Below, in pieces: positions 14,901-26,900 of a DNA stretch of 64,000 nucleotides. The DNA is taken from the NCBI GenBank assembly GCA_963082875.1, contig OY720097.1, positions 4,348,501 to 4,412,500 of the forward strand. The letters are read 5' to 3'. Origin of the DNA: Corella eumyota (taxonomy: Eukaryota; Chordata; Ascidiacea; Phlebobranchia; Corellidae). The position numbers and the translations under genes were made by a program. The notes under the pieces were generated by a model. It was not told where the DNA came from. It worked only from the letters and a program-made list of their open reading frames with translations, and ran no database searches. Numbering within the stretch: position 1 is the first letter of the stretch; each line of letters opens with the position of its first letter.

Positions 14901-17900
14901 AAAAAAAAATAATTTACCAAGATTTAAAAAAATAAGTGATAAATGCTAAATAAATTTTAGCAGTTTCTAAACCAACCTTAAGAAAGTGAGTAGTGTTGAA
15001 TGTTGCCAATATAGTTGAAGAACTCTCTCTGTAGGTTCTTGTGGTAAAGGTTGATTGATTGGAATACCAGGAACCATTCTAATAACATAAAAACATGTTG
15101 TCTTATATTAAATATTTTATTTTCATATACATAATTTATATTAACAGCCTGACCAAGTGCTGAATTGTTTAATTAAGTTTAGTTGTTAGCTTAAAATTTC
15201 AAGTTAGGTCTACAGCAAAATTTTTGATTGTTATTTCTAGCTATCTAACAAAGCTTAAAAAGAAGCACTGCAAAATTTTATATCTTAAATTAAAAAAAAA
15301 TTGTTGAAAAAATCTTTACTTGTTTACCTTCCGCACAAATGTTGTAGCATGTCATAAATTGTCTTTACATCTTTTTTCAAATTTGTATCCCAACCTCCTG
15401 TTGTTCCATTTCCTCTTTTTCCATTTGGTGATTTCTTATTTACAGAAGCATCTTCATCATTTGGCATTCTGGTGACCAGCCTGTGAAATATTATAACATA
15501 GTAACCACAAACTGATGTCAACAAAGAAAAAAAACATGTCAAGATAAAACTTTCAATAAAAGCTCTGTATTTCGGTCAAGTAATGAAAAAAATTAACAAA
15601 ATAAATTTTAAACTTACCTTCTTAAACCATGTGGAACTGTGATAGGAAATGGACCTCCAGGCCAACCATGCGATGAGAACCATCGCTGAGCTGCGTTTAG
15701 CACCTCCAGGTGGAAATGAGCCTCCAGCGAGCATTCAAATGGAAACACTGCTGATCCTAAAGATCGAGAGACTAACTCTCGTTGAGCATTTGCTTCTTCC
15801 AAGTTGCCTTGATCAACTCCCTGTTAAAGAAGAGTATTTAAATTATAAGTATTACTATTTTATATATATAAATATAAACACATCAAGCATTGTAAAATAA
15901 AATTAAAAAAATACAAAAGATCTATAAGAGTATTCTTAAGAGCGAATTTAATTTGTTAATGATTCAATTTTGGGACCCCATAAACTTTGAGACATACAAC
16001 TTGTAAAATATAAAACTGTTTATACTTTGTGCAGTGAAGCAACATCATGTGTGGCATTCTTGTTGATTTGATGGTTGGTTTTATGCTGTGAGGTTCCAGT
16101 TGTGTCACTGTGTGTCATATGTGCAGGGTGTGCTCCATCGCGAGAACTGTGAGGTCCAAATTCTGAGTCTTTTACAAAAAGCAATAACATTACAAAAAGA
16201 TCATATTGGTTTTTAGCATTTAGTTATTGTTGTAAAATTTGGGTAAAAATTTATATTAATTTGCATTTTTTTCCTGTATTAAATTTTATTTGACTGATTC
16301 AATATTTAGTGTCAAAAATGTTCTTCATTAACAACATGATCTTCATTCTTAAAGCTCAATAATTTCTATCATTTTTCTATACACACTGCCTAACTGTTGC
16401 CCTGTCTCTGAACACAATTTAACTAATATCTTCTGTATAAAATACTTACACAAACTTTTTCACTTATAACCTGTTTTGCTAACCCTTAACTAACCTTCTT
16501 CTGAGTCTGACTTAAAAGTAATAGAGTCAGGAATAGAAGTGTAGCGGGTTGCACAAGTTGTTGAAGTATAAATTGCTGACGATTGCATTCCAATATCAGT
16601 TAAGCGTGTAGACATATAATAGGAGGTTGTGTCACCTATCAAACAACTTATATTTTCCCATTTAAACAAATTAGCTTTTTTGACTTCTAAGTCTTTTCTT
16701 TAACTAAGTCTTTAGCTGATCCTTTAACTGACTAATATACATTCTCAAAAACTAAAGCTATGATGCTAACTTTAAATCTTCTAATAAACAAGAATCTATA
16801 GACCAGTTTTAGACCATTCTAGCAATGCTTTTTTTTATAAAACTACTGCTTTTTTTTATAAAAGTAAATGTAACTGAATACACTTATCTTAAAAGCATGA
16901 AAATTGTTTTTATGACCTGTTAAAATCAAGAAGAATTTCTTACCAGTCACAGAATTTGTTGATTCACCAAACGATGACGAAGCAGTCCCAAAATGTGAAC
17001 TGGTTGCACTTGTGCTCCCCCGAGTGGAAGGTCGATGTGGTGAAACACATGGAAGCAACACAGCTTCACCGAGACTGGCTATAAATTAAATTTTTAAAGT
17101 TAAAAACATATAACCATCTTTTAATAAAATTGCATAAATTTACAAAATATACTTAAAAAAATTATTACTTTTCTGAAAAACAAATTTCAAAACCAAATAA
17201 AATATAATTTTTTTTTAAATAAATAAAATACTTGAATTAGCATCCAATGCACCAGGTCCTCTCAATGTTTTATCTTGTTCACAAACAATCTGGTGATCAT
17301 TTCTGTGTGCTGCCAGAAAGGGATAAACTGTGAGAAGGCAGTTATCAGCAGTGGCTGTTACAGGTATGCTAAATCTGTAAAAAATAATAAAATTCCGATT
17401 TTATGTTGCTGATTTAATATCACATTTATTAAATACAGCAACTTTAAGTAACAATAGATATTAAGCAGGCAAACTCTTAGGTCGCCTATGCCGGTAAAAA
17501 AGACGATATATTAAGATCTCTTCATTTTAAAGCAAAAATGGTAACTAAAAATAGTTTAACACTAATAAATATAACTTACTTTCTTTCAGCTCGATCAGTA
17601 AGAGTAACATCTATAGTAGAAGAAACAGGTTTGTCTGAGTTAAAAGTTAGGATGCACGGTATCACAGCTGAAACTTTTTCATCATCTAAAAAACAAATAC
17701 ATTAAGTTAAAAAATTTACCGTATAAATACCCTAGGCTTTAAGACACTTGATTATGAATACTTACGAGAAGTTGACATGTTTTTGGGGGTAGGAATAGTT
17801 GGCCCATTCGGAAATTCAAGAGCAAAACAAGAAATCATTGAACCATCATCTGCTTCTACATCAGGTACATCAACTTTTAATTCATTTTCCCTGAGTGAAT

Positions 17901-20900
17901 AAATATAAGTGTAAAGAAAAAAATAAAGTATCAAATTAAGGTTTTAGTATAAATTGTAAGATTGTGATCCAAAAAGCTACTTATAGCAAAAAAGTAGAAA
18001 AGTTTAAATTTGATACAAAGTTGATTATTTTAACATAGAAATTACTTGATATATCCTGTTGCAATGATGTTGAATTCAGCATAAACAGCAGTAGACAACG
18101 GAACAGGAGTAAGCACAAGAGCAAGTGGATCAAATGAAATGTTTGGTGCTTGCAGCAAAGCACTCAGCGTAATATGCCTACACGTAGGTCAAGAAATTAA
18201 GAGCCTTAGGTGATTAAATGCATCATTTTAAAATTTATGACCCAAAAGTTCTTATTTATATCATTTCAAATAGCCATTATTTAATGTTGCCTATAAAAAA
18301 AATTTTTTTAGTTAACTTGAAAAATACCATTTCTTAAAAATCTTTAACTGAGTTTGCTTAAAATTAATTTTTTTTACCTGTATGGCTTGGTGAAATCGTT
18401 GTTCAGAATGAAAGGAATGCTGTAAACATAACTTCCCACTTTTCTTGGACAAAATATAATAGTGAGGTTATATGATTCACCAGCCTTTAAACTCCCAGAT
18501 ATATTTTCCAATGTAAACCAAGCACCACCAGGTTTAATAAATCTATAAAATATGAGAGAAATTTAAATAAGTTAAAATGATTTTAATGTTTTAGGAATAG
18601 GTTCTGCAGGGCTGATTGTTGTTATTAAAGCCTAAATTATTACCAATTTGGCCACACAAATATGCCCTATATAATAAACAGCAGTTTTATATTTAAAAGA
18701 TGTTCATCATAAACAAATCTATAGATGGATAATAAATTAATGGTTAATTAACTAGAAATTTATAAACAGAACATAAAAAATTAGGCTAGAAACTAAGATG
18801 AAGTATAAAAACTCACTCCTCAAGGCTGTATATTGACTATTTTTTAATTAACAATTAATTTCATATTATTAATAAAGTCACAACAGAATACTCACGCAAA
18901 TGCTGAATCGCCAATCATTCCTGTCACACTTTCCAAATCCAACTTCCACTCAACTGTTGATGAACTTTTGTTGGTGAGCAGAAGTTTTTGTTGGTCTCCA
19001 ACTGCGTTATCTGCCACACTCATCTCCATGTATGTAACAGGAAGAGAAAAACTGAGCCTTAGATTAAAAAAATGAAAATTTTATTTAAAATAAAACTAAA
19101 TTATTACAAAATATTGAATTCTTGCTAAGACAACAACAACGCATCCTTTAACAACTTTTTTAATTTAAATAATTTTTTTTACCTTGTTGAAGATATTTCC
19201 ATAATTGGTCTTAGAGCAGTGGCAATCACCCTTCTTCTGGGAGTAGGGATAGTAATAACAATAGGCCTTGGGGTGATGATGTGGCGTTCAGATGGCACAG
19301 GGGTAGGAGGGAAGGTACTGGGTGTGGGACTTGGTGCCCCAGTTTTGTTGATCACTACTGGTAAGTTAAAATCATACTGAGCAACCTTAAAAAAAATTTT
19401 AAATAAAATATTATTAAATACGTCAATTTTTTTCTAAAATTTTTATAATAAATTTACTCAAATAACTTTATAAAAAACCTTTTTTTTTAAATACTTTTAG
19501 AACTTGTGATACAATAAAAACCGGCAGCGTGGTGTAGTGGTAAGAACACTTGCTACACCACACATGAGGTCGTGGGTTCAATCCCCACTGATCTTATAGT
19601 GTAGCACCCTTGAGTAAGGCGCTATAAAGGATACGAACTCCTGCTGAGCCAGCACTTAATCAGAAGCATAATTATTGGGCAATAATAATCTATAACATTC
19701 TAAACTGCCACAGGCAACTTGAGACTGGGTCGGAGTAACTGATGTTACTTTATGTTTAAGTCGCGCATTCGACTTTCCCACATCCAGGATAAAAGATATA
19801 TACAAAAAAAAATACTTAAACAAAAAACTTACTGAAGTAGGTCTAAAAGTGAGCACACAATTAAGTTTTTGTTGGCCTGAGAGTTCAACTGAATACATAT
19901 TTTCCGGTAAACTTTGTTGTTCGGTTGGATCATCTAAAATAAAATAAAACAGAAAAGCTAACTGCTGGTGCTCTAAACTAAGTAAAAGCACATAAACTTT
20001 GAACATCTTCAAGCATAGACCTTAATTTGGTCAAAAATTTGGTAAAAATTAAAAAAAAAAATTGAAAAACAATTACCGTCTATTTCCTCTTCAGGAAAAG
20101 ATAAATTAAAATCTGAATATCTTGTGAGATCAAAATCAGCTCGAACACGAGTGGTTGTCATGTTAATTAGAGTAAATGGAATTGTAACTTTTGAGTTACA
20201 ATAAACTCCATTAAACTTAAATGCCTAAAATGAAGTCATTTTTTTAGTTTTTAACATAATTTTTGAAAAACCCAACTAAAACTTAGGACTAACTTAGAGT
20301 AAAAAATATAAATCTTGAAATTAACTCATTTAAATTTTAAGATTAACTCAGAGTTTTTAATCATTTGGCTGTAAATTTTGTCTACTTATCTAACTAATAA
20401 ATGACTATACAATTATTATTTAAACTAAACATTAAGATTTTACCTTAACATCAATATCTACTTCTGGAGGTTGAACTGTTCCTCCCATTCTTAAATCAAT
20501 TGTTTTCCAACCTCTTATATTCACTTGTATCCATGTATCAAACTTGACAACTGCGGTAGGGGCAAGTGTAATCTGTGTGAAAATAAGAAATTTGTGTAAC
20601 AAATAAGTATACATCATAAGCAAAATTTAAATTAATAAACCCCAACAGTTTCTTATAAATTTTTGCTGTTTATAGGTGGGTTACTATTCTTAAGAAGTAG
20701 ATAATAAACTTTAAAAAAATTAAAAAACATTGGCTAAGCTTTTATATAATTACAATAATACCTATTACATTAGATAAAATAAACATAAAAAAAAATTAAA
20801 TTTCAAGAAGCACAAAATAATTCACCTTTAATTCAGCATTGCCACCTACAGGTACAACTCCGTGAACAGGTGAAACTGTCATCCCAGGAAAAGGGTTAGA

Positions 20901-23900
20901 GTTGATTACATAAAACATGGCATGACTATGACCTGAGTTGTGTAACAAAGCTGTCCTTGTGGTTCTCATGTTTAAAGGAACATTACCAAATAAAATCCTA
21001 CGCTCCACAAACTAAGATAAAATTAAATATATTGAATAATAAGAAAAAGTAAATGATAACAAATAAAAAATGTTAAAAAAATATATTTTTCAATGGCTTA
21101 AATAAAAAAATTTCTAAAAAAGGTGCATATATATTGGATGTCCATAGATAGAATAGATTATATTTTAGAATAGCTCAGTACCTGAACATTAGCTGCACCA
21201 AGTTTAGCCAAGCATTTAAGCTTCATTGAATTTCCGTTATGAACTTGCATGTGAAACTCACCTTCCAAAGGTGCAAAGTAGCTTGGATGAAACACAACCT
21301 GACCATAATAGACAAAAAAAGTTTTAAAAGCGGATATGCTAACTGAAGAAAAGTATAAAAAATATAAATTTGTGTCACAATTTTGAAATAAAAATTTCCT
21401 TTCAATTTAAAAAAAATGTACTTTACTTATAGTTTTCATAACATGGTAGCAGTGGTTATTAAACCAAGAACAACATGTAACAAAACCAAGTGTTTTAACC
21501 ACTAAAATACACTGCCAATCCAATATCGAAACTTTAAAAAAATAAAAAAAATTCTTTTACCTCACACTTAAGATCTTTATAAGCATCAACAGTTCCTGTA
21601 GCTGGTCTAATGGAGAAAGCTGTCCCTCTGTCAGTTAATATTGGTGACCATGTGAAATCAGCAGGGTAGTTTCGCTTGTTAAATAGTGTCACAATTGTTC
21701 TATAAGTAAATTAAACAAACATTGTAAAAAAAACACTTTAAAGTACTACATATCATTTGGAAATACTACAAAATTTATATTTGCGAAAATTGTTGCAATA
21801 AAATTAATTAAAAAAAAAATAAAAAGCCTATTTTTTGAATAGTTAATGAATATATAATATAAGATTGTACTTGATAAAAAAAAAGGAAAAATAATACATC
21901 CAAAAATTTGACGTGATTTTGTTTTTAGTTTCGTTTTTGTTGGTTGTGTGGTTTTGTTGTTGCCATATTCTGTTTTGCATTGACAGCGTTGTTGTTAGTG
22001 GTGTATTGTGATTTGTATAGGTTTTTGTTTTGTTATTGTTGGTTTTTGCTGTGTTAGTTTGGCAGTTATTGTATTGTTTTGTTGTTGTTGTACCACTTTT
22101 TTTATTCGTTTTGTTGTAAAATTATTTGAGTATTTTAAATAAATAGAAATGTAATATAAACCTGTAACCAGCATCTGCAGGTAGTGTAGACTGTGAAGTT
22201 AATTCCAGGTAAGTTGAGGAAAGTTTCAGAGCAACCGGAATAACATTTGCCAACACTAAAACATGACTTTCATGTTGGGTGTTCACTGAATAACTAAAAG
22301 ATAAAAGCATTGTCACAAACTAAAAAAAAACAGATTTAACCAATATAAAAATATTTCTGTTAATGATTTGTAATTTCTTGTAATATATATTTTTTCGTAT
22401 ATATCTTTATCCTCGATGTGAAAAGGTCGAATGCGCGACCTAAACATAGAGTAAAAACAGTTACTCCAACCCAGTCTCGAGTTGCCTGTGGCAGTTTGGT
22501 ATATTATAGATTATAATTGCCTTATAACTATGCTGCTGATTAAGTGCTGGCTCAGCAGGAGTTCATACCGTTTTTAGCGCCTTACTCAAGGGTGCTACAG
22601 CATAAGAGTCGTGGGTATTGAACCCACGACCTCATGTGGTGTAACAATTGTTATTACCACCACACCACTCTGATGGTCTAAATATAATTGTGATAAAGTT
22701 ATAATTTTTCCACATTCAAAAGAATCAAAATTTTAAAATAATACACAACAAGCTTTAGTCTTGAACAAAAAAACTATAAGAACATTTTAAATATTGCCAA
22801 CCTGATAGATCTCTGAAATTTTCCATCACTGCTTGATTCAAATACCAGAGTAAATTGAGCTTTAGACTGAGCTGGAATAACTTGAGACAGGGGAGAAGTT
22901 TGTCGCAGCTCTTTGCAGTCTATCGTAACCTAGTCAATAAAAAAATAAAACGTTTTGTCATAAAATTTGAAAAAATTAAGAAGTAGTAAAAACTAGTAAA
23001 AGTTAAGTTTTATTAACTTAAGGTAGCCTTATGTAGTTTTATATTATAAATCCAAGTTCAACATAAAACAATCAATGGTTGAGTAAGTATTAGAAATTCT
23101 AAATAATATTTTACTTACTTGAACATGAATAAAATGTGACAAGTTGTTGACAATGTGAAGATGTTTGTTGTTGGTTGATCTCAAGCAAACTTCACCAAAA
23201 TCAATAGTGGGAGGTCCTATGATCACTTTATGAAGATCCTGTTAATAAAAAAGTTAAATCTTACAAAATTAAAAAAAAATTCCATGACAGTATCGAATTC
23301 ATGAGCTACTTAACATTGAATGAATGTAATTTACTTTTTAAATAAAAACTTATAAAAATACAAAACAGTACCTAGTGATTAATAATTTATTAAATCAGCA
23401 AAAATCCTTTGAAAATTTGGAATTCCAATTTCACATAACACAAAATTAAATAAATTTGAAGCCAGTAAATCATTTTAACCTGGGGTGTTAATTTTATTTT
23501 GCAGTCCATTTTTTCCACATGGGTCATAGGAACTGCGTTTAAACCTTCAGTTACTGGCCTGGTGGTGGCTTGTCTCTCCTGATTGGCTAATTGCCTGGTT
23601 GTCAGAAGCCTGTGCCTTTCATGCAAAGGTGAAACTTGGTAAGGTGCTAAATAAATACAACACCAAATTGTTAAATTAAAATTTAAAGTTTGCAATTTTT
23701 TGCACATTTTATAACTTCATGGACAGATTTTTAATGTAGCTCCAAAAATGTGCTTTTTATTTTTTGGTTAATAACTAATTAACATTTTTTTTAAATCTGA
23801 AATTGGACGTTTGTGTAAAATGTTCACGCACCTGGACTTTCAATCCCTTTTGCGGAAAGATTTGGAGGTTTTAACCCAGCAGCAGGTCTTAAAGCTAGAT

Positions 23901-26900
23901 CAGTTTTGTTGCTGATTTGTTTAAATTCTCTAAAACGGGAAAATCACTTATTAATACAGTAAAAAATAGATTTCTTTATTTTTAAAGAACTTATGATTTT
24001 ACTATTATTTTAGGTTTAATGACAGAGATGAATTGACATCTTAATAAGTACAGGGCTATAAAGATGTGAATCAACCATTAATAAATACTTGTAATATACA
24101 GATTTCTAAATACTTTTTACCTGGCTTGTTCTTTGTGCATTCTCTTCTCAGAACACTCCCTGATAAACTGAGCATACTTATCCTTGTGTGCTTTCCTATC
24201 CTCCTCTTCCTCAATTGTGTAAGCATAATCAGGATCCACATAAGTATGTCTCGTGCTTCTCGTAAATGGAGTTTGGTATTCTTCATCACGTTTTGATGGC
24301 CTTATACTTTGAGCTCTGAAAATAATTTTTAAAATTTATTCCCAACAGAAGGCCTATCATCTTTAACATTATGTATTTTTCCATACTCCTCCTCAGTTAG
24401 TCTTCTTCAATGTTAAGTATATATATATAATTTTTTATATTTATTTATTTTTGATGTGGGACAGTTAACTTCACAGCCTAAACATTCTTGGGTTGTCCCA
24501 GTCTTGAGTTGTCTTTGGCAGTTTGGGATAATATAGATTTTAATTGCCAATAGTAACATTGCTGATTAAATGTTGACTTGGCATCAGTTACAATTTACAG
24601 CACTTACACAAGGGTGCTACAACATGAGAGCAGTAAAGATTAAAACCAGGACCTCATGTATTGATACATTGCCTACTTTTTAACCTAAAATTGATTTTAG
24701 ACTTAATAGAATGTACTACTTGATATGTATTTGGATTTATCAAAAAAAACTTAAACTGTTTTAATACCGGTCATTGGGAAAAGCAACTCTGACTTTCTTT
24801 GCACTTCCATCTTTCTTTCCCTGTGAATGTAAAATTGAGTTCCCTGCATTAACTACAGAAGGTCGAAGTTGTTTGTTGATCTTGTTTAAATCGTTAAATG
24901 TTACATCAACAAACTGACCGGTTTCATTTGTAATAAGTGGCGTAATACCTGGATTTATCCTAAAAATATAGAACTTTTATTTACATGTTATTTTTAGTTA
25001 TAAATAAATATTTTTTGTCTTTAATTTTTTTAAATTGTTTTACAAACGTTTTTTGAGGAACTTTCAGCTAAATATAAATAAGTTTTGATTTCTGAATAAT
25101 AACAAAAAAATCCTACTTTGGCCCTTTAATTTTCGACACAGCAACTGAAGTTCCGATCAACTGAATTGGAATAGTTTGAAATGGACGGGTAATAAATTGA
25201 TGTTGTCCATTCTCATTTTCATTTTCTTCACTAGTATTAACAGCTTTGCCAAGTACATCAATCAGTTGTAATGGGTTAAATGTGCCGGCTTGATTGGGTT
25301 GAAATGATATCATGATATCCTAAAAAAAGTATATACATGACAAAATAAGCAAATTATTTAGAATACTGTAAGAATTTTTAAAACCAGCAGCGGGGTGCAG
25401 TGGTTTACCGGCGGCGTGGTGTAGTGGTAAGAACACTTGCTACACCACACATGATGTCATGGGTTCAATCCCCACTGATCTCATGCTGTAGCGCCCTTCA
25501 GTAAGGTTCTATAAACAGTATGAACTCTTGCTGAGCAAGTACTTAATCAGCAGTAAAATTATTGGGCAATTATAATTTATAATATCCCAAACTGCCACAG
25601 GCAACTTGAGACTGGGTCAGACTAACTGATGTTATTCTATGTTTAAGTCGCGCATTCGACTTTCCCACATCGAGGATAAAGATATATACAAAAAAAAATA
25701 GCCTTAGTTCGTATACTTCAATTTAGGTTATTTAATTAAACTTAGTAAGTTATCTTCACATCATTGGCGTAATCAGTTGAAAAAATTAATATTTTAATGT
25801 CTGAAAAGTTACCTGGCTTTTCCCTGCTGCAATTTTAGATTGAACAGGACACACATTAAAATGAGCAACTTTTCTGCACTGAATATTGATGGGTAACAAA
25901 GCAGACTCATTCGTTAAAGTACATAAAGCACTTGTATGGTCACCAGACATCACCTATTAAAAAAATGAAATTATTTTATTATATCAAACAATAATTATTA
26001 AAAACAAAAAAAAATTTACACAGCAATAGTTCTAGGACTACTTTTTTTTTTTTGTATATATCTTTATCCTCGATGTGGGAAAGTCGAATGCGCGACTTAA
26101 ACATAGCGTAACATCAGTTACTCCACCCAGTCTCGAGTTGCCTGTGACAGTTTGGGATATTATAGATTATAATTGCCCGGTAATCATGCTGCTGATTAAG
26201 TGCTGGCTCAGCAGGAGTTCATACCGTTTATAGCGCCTTTACTCAAGGGCGCTACAGCATGAGAGCAGTAGGGATTAAACCCATGACCTCAGTGTGGTGT
26301 AGCAAGTGTTCTTACCACTACACTACGCTGCCAGTCAAGATCTTTACAACTAATGCTACACCAAAATATTAAATAAAATTAACACCAATGAATTTTGTTC
26401 ATACCTCTCCAAAATCAAAAGTGTTGCTAGGTTGAATGTTAACTAGAACAGGTATAGCAGTTGCTGTGACAGCAATTTCAATCTTTTTACAAGCTATAAT
26501 AAAAAATAAAAGTCAGTTTTTCTAATCTATAAAAGCTAACTTTAATATAAACTTACAATCATTTGCATCTGAAATAAAACTGTCATTGCTTCCCACCATC
26601 TCAAATCTCATAAAGAGAGCAAAATCTTGTCGTGGTGGAGGCTTTTCCGTTGCCTCCCAACCAACGTTTGAACTGTTAAATCGAGGACTAAACCTACATA
26701 TAAAAAATAAAGAATTTCATAAAATGTCACATAGATTTGTCAATGTTTTAAATTGTAATGTCAGTTTGTAATAACAAATTGCTACAACAAAAAACCTTGA
26801 AAAAAACAGGTTTAATTGTGTTATTTAGTAGGTGAGAAAGTATATAAAAGAAAGGTTATTATAATTTACAGTAGGTTATTGTATTAATTTATAATTTTTT

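Larger units (their letters stand above)
14559..21699 (-). other. CFAP47: CFAP47 exons 17-36 (middle, including low-complexity linker)
   Basis: Exons on the minus strand, edges within a few bases: 21699-21561, 21299-21182, 21012-20824, 20573-20443, 20224-20077, 19932-19831, 19386-19181, 19057-18897, 18543-18379, 18180-18047, 17892-17766, 17687-17580, 17376-17232, 17080-16944, 16635-16494, 16170-16026, 15822-15618, 15481-15328, 15079-14977, 14809-14559. Further beta-sandwich modules run to about exon 29. Exon 23 is Pro/Thr-rich. Exons 30-32 are Ser/Thr/His-rich with no recognisable fold. Exons 33-36 are the charged lead-in to the CH domain (KKDVKTIYDMLQHLCGR in exon 34). Confidence 0.8.

Noticed and set aside
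19520-19600. tRNA gene suggested by A and B boxes
   Set aside because: The same head is followed by a shared non-tRNA body and A-rich tail in many copies, so it is a SINE, and the tRNA arms do not pair.
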